From Monarcha castaneiventris obscurior (taxonomy: Eukaryota; Chordata; Aves; Passeriformes; Monarchidae), in the NCBI GenBank assembly GCA_026261815.1, contig JAMPIT010000493.1:8015501-8079500 (forward strand): a DNA stretch of 64,000 nucleotides, written 5' to 3'. How positions within the stretch are numbered: position 1 is the first letter of the stretch; every line of letters begins with the position of its first letter. A program made the position numbers and the translations under genes. The notes under the pieces were generated by a model that searched no databases, was not told the origin of the DNA, and was given only the letters and a program-made list of their open reading frames with translations. Positions 54,401-63,752 of the stretch are shown one piece after another.

Positions 54401-56464
54401 ATCTCCAACTCCTGTATCCTGGCTCAAAATACAACCACAACCGTTCAGTCCATAGCAAACAGCATTTCTTAGGAAATGTTTTCTTTGCAAGAAAGCATTT
54501 AGTCTCCAAGCAGACAGGTAGATAAACAAACCTCCTATAAATATTTGGGTATCTTATCTAATAAGGGCATCAAGGAAAGAATGTCTCAGGAACAGGATCT
54601 GCAGTAGCTAATGAAGGAATTTCCTATCCACAACAATGCCAGAAAACTCTTTAAACCTGGAGACAGTGCTGCTGTTCCACTGACATCTATCAGTTTTTTA
54701 CTCTTCTCTAGAGATAAATTTAGATCATAATAGTCAGCCAGAGCAGCACTAACTCCTACACTGCTGCATGCACAGGTATTTACATGCGAGGTCATGACTT
54801 CCAGTTACTTGCCTGGACATTACACAACATTTTACTGCACATTTTTTCACATTACACACAAAATCTGGCTACAGAAGATTGGATACAGGTGCTTGGCTGA
54901 CAGAGCTAACACTTCATTTTGTTGCCTGTGCCAGATTATTTTCACAGGAATGATATGGAAATTACCCTGGTGTTGGTGACACCACCACAAATTAAGGACA
55001 TAGTTCTTTCTCATTCATGTTGTGAGACTTCTATGGATGGCAGTGCTAAAAAAAGAAAACTGCTCAAGGAAGTGCTTTTGGATATATGTATGAAGTGCAC
55101 AGGCTGAAAGGCAGAACGTCCAAACAACAGAAAAAACAGAGTTCATTAAGTCTATGTAAGAAAAACAGCACAAAAACTGAATCCATGCTCTTGCATAAGA
55201 AAGAACTGCATTTTCCCCACACCTGTTGAGACAGGACCTCAAAAACCCTTGGGTGCTTAATTGCCAGTGGTGTCCATGAGAGTCAGGTACCCAAGTACCA
55301 CTGCACATCAGAGCCCAGCATCCCAGACCTGTGGGAAATTGCAGATCCTTTGGAAATTGCCTTTCCCTCAAAGCCCACTGAACTTCAGAGTGACTTTGCA
55401 CCCTGCAGAAGGCAGTTTGGGCCTCTTAGAACCAAAATGCTCTTGCCTTTTGAAGGGTGAGCATTGCCTCATGATGTTCTCCTGACGACTGCACAATGCA
55501 GCACCTTGTTCTATACAGATGGCAAAAAATATCACAGTGTTGGTAGTTAATATGAAACTGAGGGTAAAAATAAGATAACACCACCTTCCTAAGACTGTAA
55601 GAAATGTCACAAAGATGAACCACTATGAGAAATACAATATGGGACTTCTTTAGGATGCAAATACTGTAAGAAAAATAAGGTATTTGCTAATTTCACAATT
55701 TTTTCCTAGTTCATTTTATAATTAATACTTAAATTGATGCTAAACATCAGACATGTTCTAGGTTCCTCATTAAGGCATCTCAGCTTTAGTGCTTGGATTA
55801 AATAATGGATGATTCAACATGAGAGAAACTACAAAATTGAGTATCTTTACTAATTCTGTTAACATTCTAGAGAACAAATAACATCCAGCATTACCTTCTG
55901 CTTCATCATGAATCAACCATTCCTGTTTTGGAAGACTTTTGAACTTTTCTGCATCTGGAAATCTTGTTTAACAATAATGTTTCAAAATAAATTAGATCTG
56001 CTCTCTTCTGATGATGTAATGAACTGTTATTAACTAAGTGTGGCAGTCTAAGGACATCAGGAACTGGCTTGGATAAAATGTTGTCTACATTGGGGTAATG
56101 CAATAAACATAGAAAATGATGTATTAAAAGAATAATGCCATCCAATATCACAGCATACAATATAACTTGGATGGAAACATACTAGAATTTAACCTATGCC
56201 TATTTAACTTCATGTATGTGGTGGTTTTAGCTCCTTCATCCAGCAGAAGGAATTTCCTGAGCAGCCTGAAGTAAATATTTGGCAGTTCCAATTCCGAGTT
56301 TTAGAGAACTCTTAATTTGCCAAATCTGAAAATAAGGACAAAAAGACCATTGAGACGACTACTCTGTCATACCCGCGAGGACTTCTCCACGCATATTGCA
56401 AAAAATAAAACTGTATGGCAAAACACTCGCCTGGATGGACCCAAAGAGCAAATGTGTACATTAA

Positions 56465-56645
56465 TTAGCGGATTAATGAGCGAATTGGGACCCTCGGCCG
56501 GGACCCTCCGGCGGGGCCGTGGCGGGGCGCCCCCTGGCGGCCGCAGCGCCGCTCGCGGCACCAGCGGAACTTTGCGCGCAGCTCGGCGCAAGATGCGCGC
56601 CCAGAGCAGCTCGTTCCCCTCCGCGACGCCAAATCCGCCGCAGGA
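56465..56645. promoter_or_regulatory. Separate CpG-rich patch in PITPNC1 intron 1
   Basis: About 180 bp of very GC- and CpG-rich sequence stands alone in AT-rich intron sequence, roughly 0.75 kb inside intron 1 and 1 kb from the main island. It includes a CTCF-like site at 56,524-56,543. It could be an insulator, an enhancer or an alternative promoter for PITPNC1. No splice-competent coding exon was recognised in it. Confidence 0.6.
56524..56543 (-). promoter_or_regulatory. Candidate CTCF binding site
   Basis: The minus-strand 20-mer CGGCCGCCAGGGGGCGCCCC fits the CTCF core consensus (CCASYAGRKGGCRS) with a single common substitution, G for A at the third core position. Being inside a CpG-dense patch between gene body and promoter is typical of CTCF sites. 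Binding is inferred. Confidence 0.6.
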
Positions 56646-57374
56646 ATGGCCAAATAAGAAAACACCGAGCTTTTCTGTACTTGCAGGACACTAAACCATA
56701 AAGCACCATCTCCTTTCCAAACGCCATCAGGCCTTTGGGCACCTAATTGCCCCCACAAACACTTCATGAGCACCAGTAACTCCAGAGCACGTGTATTCCA
56801 TGTAGGTATTACTGTCTTAATTAAAACAGTGAGCTGGTGGGATGTCTGCAGATAAATAAAAACATAATGTTCCTAACACAGAGTTCAGAACACCGACAAA
56901 GAGCTGATTGACTTTCAGTCACTTCTTTAAATGACAACAAAGTTTTACGAATAAATGATCACCTCTCTTCCCTACCTGTGTTGGAGTTTCAGGCCACGTT
57001 CAGCTGCGAGGGTATTTTAAGCAAAGGTGAAATATAATTAGAATCTGGGTTTTGGACAAACGCTTTGTCAGATAGAAATTCCAGCACAAAGCATTCCCTT
57101 GCAAACATGCGTGAAATTCCTCTGAAAATCTGGTTGGAAAAATCTTTATAATCAATATTTTGACGACACAATGCTTTTGATACACTTAAGTTACCTTCGT
57201 TCCCTCAGGATTCTTATATTTTCCAATAAAAACATTCCTCTCTAACCAATCATCTCCGACTAAGTTCATTACACGAAGAAAAAATATTCAGCAAAACAAA
57301 TATAACCTCAATTCGCCTTGCAAGAGAAAAGCCTCGGTAATGAACAGCCTCTCCGGTACGAGCGCGGATCTTAC

Positions 57375-57422
57375 CTCTTCAACTGTCAGAGGCATACAGA
57401 TCCGGTACTCCTTCATGAGCAT
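57375..57422 (-). CDS. PITPNC1: PITPNC1 coding exon 1 (residues 1-16)
   Basis: This is the first coding exon of PITPNC1 (RdgB-beta), a soluble class II phosphatidylinositol transfer protein that carries phosphatidylinositol and phosphatidic acid between membranes. Read on the minus strand it starts at the ATG at 57422 and encodes MLMKEYRICMPLTVEE. I recognise this as the PITPNC1 N-terminus; the human protein, from memory, begins MLLKEYRICMPLTVDE. It ends at a strong donor (GAG|GTAAGA) in phase 0. The start was chosen by similarity. The same frame stays open upstream but I saw no other in-frame ATG before it. A second in-frame ATG is codon 3. The exon lies a few hundred bases inside the CpG-island promoter, so a 5' UTR of roughly that length is inferred. 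Exon 2 continues in frame about 36 kb away. Confidence 0.96.
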
Positions 57423-57639
57423 ATTCCTGCTGCTCAGTGCGGACCGGCGAACTGGGAGAAAAGTGGTGATTTCTGCACAGAGATCACGACGGAAACCAAA
57501 CACGAGGGAAAATAATCAAGCCTCTTTCTCTGTGCGCTCTTGACAATGTGTCCACAAGACAGTAATGCAACCATCCAGGAAGGCTGACCCAGCAAGAAAA
57601 GAAACCACCACAACCGCCTCTTTCTCCCAGTTCTTCCTC

Positions 57640-58300
57640 CTTCACACTGCGATCATGGGAGTCTCACGGACGCTCGCACCGAGATACGCTACAAAGTCTC
57701 AAACCCCCACCGCTCTCGCCCCAGCCGAAGACATCCGTCGGAAGTGCATGGAAACGCCGGGCTCTCTCGCGGCTGTGTCAAGACATGCCTGGGGCGGCGA
57801 AAAGAACAAACGAGCCGAAATGTGGCTTTCGCCCCCGCCGGCAGCACGTCGGGCGGCAGGAGAGATGCGATGCTGATTCCCAAGACAAAGGCTTTTTATA
57901 ACGTTGCCTTCCCCGGCTGCCAAACGCGGCTCCCACCTCCCCGCCGCAACGCGGCTGCGGCCGCCGCGGCTCCCGCTGGGCTCGAGGCGGGGACGGGGGC
58001 GCAGCGCGGCGCTCGGGCGGGCGGCCGCGGGTTCCCCGGCGCAGCCGCGGCCAGCGGTGCTCACGGGCGGGCGCGGAGCGGAGCGGAGCGGAGCGGCTGC
58101 AGCGGTGGCGGCCCCGGCGGGGCTCGGCTGACATCAGCGGGGCGGCAGGAAGGAGGGAGGGGGCCGGCGGGGGGGCAGCGGCCGCCGCCGCTCGGGCGGG
58201 TTCAGCGGGGCCGGGCCGCGGGGCTCCGGGCAGCGCCCGCCGGCGCCTCCCGGCACGGGGACACGGGCAGCGCTGAGCCCCAAGGATCCGCGATTTCAGT
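57640..58300 (-). promoter_or_regulatory. PITPNC1: CpG-island promoter and 5' UTR region of PITPNC1
   Basis: GC content and CpG density rise sharply over this stretch compared with the AT-rich surroundings. It sits directly upstream, in minus-strand sense, of the PITPNC1 start codon at 57422. It contains many GC-box-like elements, a GGAGC pentamer repeat at about 58,074-58,095 and a G-rich stretch at 58,138-58,178 that could form quadruplexes. No TATA box was noted. The transcription start cannot be fixed from sequence, but it most likely lies inside the island. A 298-codon plus-strand open frame across it is a by-product of high GC. Confidence 0.85.
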
Positions 58301-59475
58301 TAATTCTGCCCTGAAGACTTCTCGGGTTTTGGAAGTTTATTGCCCTACGTGCGACAAGGCACCTTGCAAAGCATTTACACCCTGGTGCGGGAGAAGCGAG
58401 CCCGGGAGCCTCGGGCTCGCACCCACCTCCCGGTACAAAAGGAAAGGAAAGGAAAGGACAGCGTGCGCTCGGTGCGGACATACACAGGATGTGGAGGCCT
58501 CACCCATTTCCCTTCTGGTCAGCCCTCCGCTATCAGCCAGCACATTTTGCAGCACAAATAAACCCCTTTTTTCATATCGTTTTTTTTTTTACTTTCCAAT
58601 GGCACGCAGAAAGTTCAGTGAGAAAACGCCTCCTTCCTAGTTAAACTATAAAGCCAGAACCGTTTTAGGAGGTCTCCCCCCCCTCCTTTAGTGAGCAATT
58701 TGCTAGTGAAATCGATTTTTAGTAAGCTTGGGGTTGTGTTTTTCAGAGAAATTTATCCATCCTTAAGTTACAACTTGAAATGCACAGGAACCCAATTCTG
58801 AAACTACCTGGGAACCCTGAACTGTTACACAACCTCAGCATTTCATGTTTAAAATGCTCATCCTGCTGTTTCTCCTGTGCTCCCAGTGGCTATAAAGCCA
58901 TTCACTGGATTGCAGAGAAGCTCTGTAAGAGCACAATACAAGGCACTGCAAAGATACTGGTAAAATATACATCTGCACTTACATACCCGTTATTTGCAAA
59001 AAAATAAAAGTGATGAAATACTGTATTTGGGACAGTTAAAGAGGAATTTAGGTCTACAATGAAATGTCTGTTTCATAACGAGAAAGAGCAAAAGCCCCTT
59101 AGAATTTCATTGGTTCTGGATGTACATTTCAGAGCTGTGAGTATAATTCTTAGCCCAGAGGACACAGTGCCATCTCCTGGAGCCAGCAACGTCCGTTTGC
59201 CAGCCCCTTGCAATAATGGCACAATATTTCACATCCCTGCCTTCCCAGGGAAGTGCAAACACCTACACAAAGAAATAAAAAATCCGGGAGCTCTATTAAC
59301 AGTCTGGATATTCAACTGAGGTATGAACAATGTGTTTAATGAGACTTCTGTCTCAAATCTGACACAGCCATGTATAAATATGAAAACTGTGGCTGTAATT
59401 CATAATGTTGGTACTGTATGTTCCTGGAATTCCAAGCAAAATAGCAAAACCAAGGCAATACCTTGTGATATCTCA

Positions 59476-59938
59476 CTGCAGGAAGGACATTGAGATGCTG
59501 GAGTGTGTCCAGAGAAGGGAATGGAGCTGGGGAATGGTCTGGAGCACCAGGGGTGGCTGAGGGAGCTGGAGCCTGGAGGAGGCCCAGGGGGACCTTTTGT
59601 CTCTCCACAATGCCCTGACAGGAGGGGGCAGCCGGGGGTGGGGGGGAGTGTCAGGCTCTGCTCCCAGGGAAAAAGTGATGAGAGGAAATGGCCTCAAGCA
59701 ATGCCAGGGGAGGTATAGATTGGATATTGGAAAATATTTCTTCACAGGGTTGTGAAGCGTTGGAACAGGCTGTCTAGGGAGGTGGTGGAGTCATCATCCC
59801 CAGAAGTGGTCAAAAAATGTTTGGATGTGGCACCTGGGGACATGGTTTAGTGGTGAACATAGTGGTGGTGGTGCTGGGCTGACAGTTGGACTTGATGTTA
59901 AAAGTCTTTTCAACCTTAATGATTCTGTGATTCTGTGG
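59476..59938 (+). mobile_element. CR1 LINE fragment (about 460 bp)
   Basis: This is the longest CR1 piece in the window. It runs from GACATTGAGATGCTGGAG (the GTGTCCAGAGAAGGG block) through GGCTGAGGGAGCTGGAGCC, GGATATTGGAAAATATTTC, GGCTGTCTAGGGAGGTGGTGG and GGTTGGAC-like sequence to a terminal GATTCTGTGATTCTGTGG. It includes the end of the ORF2/3' UTR region and no open coding frame. It lies in the spacer between the PITPNC1 and PSMD12 promoters. Confidence 0.9.
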
Positions 59939-61540
59939 TATTACCCACAGATGAGAGACAATCCAAATTCAGATCTAAAACATCCTTCAGCTTTAAGTGA
60001 TTTCCTAGTGGTTTCATCCATGGGGAATAGTATTTCTGGTTTCTGCTGAAAAGCAGTGTAAAAGAACAGGAACTTCTGGACATAGGGCCTTGATGCTACC
60101 CAACTATAGGCATGGACACTGATTTCAATAAAACCAGGAGAAAGACTTAAACTAGTTTATCACCTATCACATACTTTCAACATGAAGTAAACCTTATAGC
60201 TCTGTGTACATTAACAAAACACATCTGCAGAAAGCAGTGTGTCAAATACAGAACCTGCTTAAAATGGAAACCAAGACTACTTCCTGTACCTGCAGCAAAA
60301 CATTATGCAGCCACCCCAAACCATAGCTCTGTCTTGTGCTGGTTGCACATACACTTGGGGAAAAGCAGTGACCCCAAGGATATCCCTTCCAGCTCCCCAC
60401 TGTGAGTGCCCAGACTCTTTCCAAAGCACACCCCCCAAATGCTTCCCAGGGCACATGCTGACACAGAAAACTTGCAGCTCCCACGAGCCAGGCAGTGCCT
60501 GCCAAGCATGCCTGCCTCAGTTTTGGGTCTTTGATTTCCATGAATTGGCAGAAATTTTTACTCTTACCTCTGCAACATGCTCTCTATGCTCTGTTGTGAA
60601 AATGAGACATTTCTCACTCATTTTTCATTTCTGACCTGGAGGGAAAAAGCCCATACGTTAAATTCTGCTGAGTATGAACTCCAGATGGACTCGTGTCAGC
60701 AAAGTGTCGCTTCAGAGTAAGAGACAGGAAGAGCCAAGCTATTTCTTTGGGTGTTTCACTAAGGACTTTTGAATAAGAACTTAGTTTCTCTTTTATCCAC
60801 TCAGGGATTCTATATTGGAGGCAACAGCTGCTTCCTCATTTCCCAGTGTACCCATGCAGGTAAACAACAGTTACAGAAGGCAGTCATTTTCTTCCTCTTT
60901 CACTCATTTGTCTGAACCAAATTATTGTGTATGGGACTATGTTCAATAAGATTAGCATGTGACTTTTAACTTCTCTGGAAGCCATCACTCCCAATCCATC
61001 ACCTTTAAAAATATACTAATATTACCATGAGCTAAAAGAACGAGATTGTGAAAAAAAAACTCTGTAAAAATTTGCAAATGGGCGGAGTTAGGGAAGAAAA
61101 ACTGACACGTTCTGTGTGATACATGCATGTATTTTTGGTATTTAAGTCAATTGAAATTAAGTAAAAATCATTAAGGATAATGGATAAATTCTGTTAGCAG
61201 ACTTTTTAAATCAAGTTTGTGTTCAAACAGAAAGTGATTCAAAGCACATGCTCTGTGTTGTGCTAAATGGAAGGAATCAGACACAGTTGCAAAATACAGT
61301 ATTGGAGCTCTGAATTCACTTAACTGAATCACTCTGAGTTTACACCAGTACACCAGATGTAGGAACTCAGTCTTAATTCTGTCAAAAAAAAAAAAGATTT
61401 AAACCAGTTATCTCAAATACCCCTTAGCTGCATTAATGTGTTGGTCTGTGTACAGTATGTAGTCTGAAAGTAACACAACACAAAATGTAATTTCATGGTA
61501 ACTTCTTCTTTCTGGAAATCTCAAATAACATCCAAAGATT

Positions 61541-61612
61541 CCCATGGCAGGTGGTTGGAACTAGGTGATCTTTGAAGTCCCTTACAACCCAAGCCACTCT
61601 GTGATTCTGATT
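61541..61612 (+). mobile_element. Short CR1 LINE 3' end
   Basis: CCCATGGCAGGTGGTTGGAA, CTAGGTGATCTTTGAAGTCC and CTCTGTGATTCTGATTC form a 70-bp CR1 3' tail in plus orientation, heavily 5'-truncated. Confidence 0.85.
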
Positions 61613-62280
61613 CAGCTTTTGAGTATTTGAACATTCCTGTTCAGTATTTGAGTTGTTTGCTTGCAAACATGAGTTTTTCTGAATTTCCCCAGTGAATGAA
61701 ACTTCTGTAGTGTATGAAATTGTGTTGGCAGATGATGGCAACCTGCACACAGAGGCATTGCACCAACATCTCACAACTTTTCGAACACATTGATGGTGCA
61801 ACACTGTCTAGATCAGGATCCTTGTGCACTTAAAAGTCATAGTGTGTCCTACCTTTCCCCCACCTCTCCAGCAATGCCAGCTGATTAAATGACTCAAGGC
61901 TGGGATGAGATACAGTGAAATCACCAAGGTGAAATCAGCAGCTACAGAACCCAGAGTGCTCCACGTGTCAACACGGCCAGGCTGTCCTCAAATGTGGGAG
62001 AACAGCATAAAACCACCGTCCTCCTGCCTCACCACCCCCGAGCTACGAGCATCACCGTGGCTGTGGTAACTGTGCCGAGCCCCGTGGCCGTGCTGAGGCC
62101 ACAGGGCAGACTGGGGGCCGTCACTGCACTCCAGGAGATGTCACTGGGAAATGTCATCGCCACATCTGGCATCAACTCACAGCTGCCTTTCCTGGGTGCC
62201 GGGGGGTCTCCCGGCCAGACTGGATGTCAGAGGTGTGGATTAAAGGGCAGATCCATTCAGAGGGGCAGATCGCAGTCCGG

Positions 62281-62478
62281 GTCGCCTCAAAGGGGCGGAC
62301 CCCCACAGCGGGGCGGTCCCGGTGCCGCTCCCCTCAGGAGGGCCGCGGGCGGGGCGGGTCGCCTCAAAGGGGAGGACTGAGGCGCGCATCCCCACAGCGG
62401 GGCGGTCCCGGTCCCGGTCCCGGTGCCGCTCCCCTCAGGAGGGCCGCGGGCGGGGCGGGTCCCCTCAGAGGCGGCACC
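62281..62478 (+). repeat. Imperfect tandem repeat in PSMD12 promoter (77 and 101 bp units)
   Basis: Unit 1 (62,281-62,357) and unit 2 (62,358-62,458) both begin GTCGCCTCAAAGGGG and share the CCCCACAGCGGGGCGG block and the CTCAGGAGGGCCGCGGGCGG block. Unit 2 is 24 bp longer through a 12-bp insertion and two extra GGTCCC hexamers. A third partial start (GTCCCCTCAGAGG) follows at 62,459. GC boxes are copied with each unit. Confidence 0.85.
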
Positions 62479-62628
62479 GCCCCCGCCGCGGGTCCTGAGG
62501 CGGCCGGGGGTGGCCGCAGCAGTGCCTGCTTGCGGCGGCGCGGGGCCCTTCGGTGGGGCTGCCCCCGGCGCGCCTGCGCGCGGGCCCGGCCGGTTCCGGT
62601 GAGCGCTGAGGCGGCGGAGCGGGCGGAC

Positions 62629-62736
62629 ATGGCGGAGGGTGGCGCGGAGCGGGCCGATGGCCGCATCGTCAAAATGGAGGTGGATTACAGCGCGACCGTG
62701 GACCAGCGGCTGCCCGAGTGCGAGCGGCTGGCGCAG
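62629..62736 (+). CDS. PSMD12: PSMD12 coding exon 1 (residues 1-36)
   Basis: This is the first coding exon of PSMD12 (Rpn5), a PCI-domain subunit of the 19S regulatory-particle lid of the 26S proteasome. The lid holds the Rpn11 deubiquitinase in place over the ATPase ring. The exon encodes 36 residues, starting [19 protein letters not shown] and ending [11 protein letters not shown]. From memory human PSMD12 starts [19 protein letters not shown], with the same 36-residue split. The start has good context (G at -3 and +4). The donor is GCGCAG|GTGAGG in phase 0. The expected next residues (EGRLQEVIETLL in human) are not found before the window ends. The frame is open well upstream of this ATG, so the start relies on similarity. 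Confidence 0.97.
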
Positions 62737-62770
62737 GTGAGGCGGGAGAGAAGCCTGGCGGGCCGGACGG

Positions 62771-62779
62771 GCTGAGTCA
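62771..62779 (-). promoter_or_regulatory. PSMD12: ARE / NFE2L1-sMaf type site beside PSMD12 exon 1
   Basis: The minus-strand 9-mer TGACTCAGC matches the antioxidant response element core TGACnnnGC exactly. It lies 35 bp inside intron 1, within the CpG island. Proteasome subunit genes are known to be induced together through such elements by NFE2L1 (Nrf1) when proteasome activity falls. Use of this copy is inferred from position and motif. Confidence 0.6.
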
Positions 62780-62949
62780 TGGCGCGCTAGGCCGCGCGTG
62801 GAGGCGGCGCGGAGCGACCCGCGGCCGCATCCTGCCCCACGATGCGGTGTTGAGGGGTCTGGTTGCGGGCTCGCCGTGCTGTGCTGGGGAAGGGAAGGAG
62901 TGGGACGGCTCCGCTGTTTCAGGGCTGTGTGGGAGGGTGGGAAGGAGCG

Positions 62950-63160
62950 AGGTTGGTGCCCAAGCAGAGGGTGGCCGAGCACTGAAACTGCTCTCCAAGG
63001 CAGTGGTCACGGCCCCAACCCTGCCAGAGCTCAGGGAATGGTTGGACAACGCTCTCAGGCACATGGATTCTTAAGGATGTCCTGTGCAGAGCCAAGGCTA
63101 AGCGATGGAGTCGATGGTCCTTGTGGGTTCCTTCTAGCTCAGTCTGTTCTGTGATTTTGA
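62950..63160 (+). mobile_element. CR1 LINE 3' end fragment in PSMD12 intron 1
   Basis: CAGAGCTCAGGGAATGGTTG, ACAACGCTCTCAGGCACATG, GATGTCCTGTGCAGAGCCA, TGGTCCTTGTGGGTTCCTTC and a final TTCTGTGATTTTGA match the avian CR1 3' region. It is in the same sense as PSMD12 and starts only about 0.2 kb after exon 1. The left limit is approximate. Confidence 0.85.
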
Positions 63161-63597
63161 GACGGGACGAGGTGTCGGGGCGCAGGCTCGCGGGTGAGGG
63201 AACCAAAGGGCCCCAGTCCACCACCAGGGCCGTGGCTCTTCCCTGCTGCCCCTGCCCGCGGGCACACGCGGAGTTGCTTGTTCATCCTGGGGCTCTCTGC
63301 GCCAGAGCTACCTTCGTGTAACAGGTCCCGGATCACGTTGGACAGGCAGCGCTTGGCATCCTTTAACTCGGTTACATGCGAGCCCCAGTGAGCTGGAATG
63401 GAGGAACAGAGCCAGGAGAGGCGCTGGGGTTGTCTCTGCCTCCTTCGGCTCAGTAAACAACGTCTGTGCACACACCCTTCGTGACCGCAGGATGTGTTGT
63501 ACATGGGGTCATAGTGATCGAGCATACGGTGTTTCATAAAAAAGTTCTTCTGTGGCCTGGAGATTCTTGTGCCCTTCAGATCTCAGAAAAGACAGAA

Positions 63598-63752
63598 CCA
63601 TAGAATCACAGAATGGTTTGGGTTGGGAGAGGCCTTAAGCTCATCTCATTCCACGCCCTGCCATGGACAGCGACACCTTCTACTAGACCAGGTTGCTCCA
63701 AAACCATACAAATTGGCCTTGAACATTTCCAGGGATGGGGCAGCCACAGCTT
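63598..63752 (-). mobile_element. CR1 LINE 3' end fragment in PSMD12 intron 1
   Basis: The plus strand reads CCATAGAATCACAGAATGG, TTTGGGTTGGGAGAGGCC, CCTGCCATGGACAGCGACAC, ACTAGACCAGGTTGCTCC and TTCCAGGGATGGGGCAGCC, the reverse complement of a CR1 3' end. Inner truncation near the CCACAGCTTCC block is typical. Confidence 0.88.

Larger units (their letters stand above)
21172..57374 (-). other. PITPNC1: PITPNC1 intron 1 (about 36.2 kb)
   Basis: This long first intron runs from the GTAAGA donor after exon 1 to the TTGCAG acceptor before exon 2. It holds three recognisable CR1 3' fragments (near 23.8, 38.3 and 43.0 kb), a compound pentanucleotide array (35.65-36.16 kb), a TA/CA dinucleotide tract (51.4 kb), a poly-G run (29.3 kb), a G-quadruplex-type tract (33.2 kb), a hairpin (31.8 kb) and a CpG-rich patch with a CTCF-like motif (56.5 kb). 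Open frames of up to about 145 codons occur, but none has a recognisable product. I see no further exon or RNA gene in it. Long first introns often hold enhancers, which cannot be judged here. Confidence 0.9.
58301..62180. other. Intergenic spacer between PITPNC1 and PSMD12 promoters
   Basis: About 3.9 kb lies between the two CpG islands of the divergently oriented genes. It contains one CR1 fragment of about 460 bp (59.5-59.9 kb), a short CR1 3' end (61.55 kb) and a small GGAAA repeat (58,438-58,459). The rest is unremarkable AT-rich sequence, rising in GC beyond 61.9 kb. No gene or RNA was recognised. Confidence 0.8.
62180..62860 (+). promoter_or_regulatory. PSMD12: CpG-island promoter of PSMD12
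   Basis: This dense CpG island surrounds the PSMD12 start codon. It has many GC boxes (GGGGCGG and GGGCGGGGC) within an imperfect tandem repeat, an NRF1/alpha-Pal-like site at 62,570-62,579 (GCGCCTGCGC), an ETS-like core (ACCGGAACC on the minus strand near 62,592-62,600) about 30 bp before the ATG, and an ARE-type site just after exon 1. There is no TATA box. This composition fits a housekeeping proteasome gene. The start of transcription is probably within about 100 bp of the ATG, by inference. Confidence 0.85.

Noticed and set aside
57744..58640. 298-codon plus-strand open frame across the PITPNC1 CpG island
   Set aside because: GC-rich DNA has few stop codons. The peptide is low-complexity Ala/Gly/Arg with no recognised domain, and it lies antisense to the PITPNC1 promoter.
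62287..62982. 231-codon minus-strand open frame opposite PSMD12 exon 1
   Set aside because: It overlaps the GC-rich promoter repeat and the true exon on the other strand. The composition is Pro/Arg/Ala-rich with repeated peptide blocks from the tandem DNA repeat.
63139..63537. 132-codon minus-strand open frame in PSMD12 intron 1
   Set aside because: The peptide looks more gene-like (Cys/His/Arg-rich) but I cannot place it in any family, and it abuts CR1 fragments. Not annotated without a database match.
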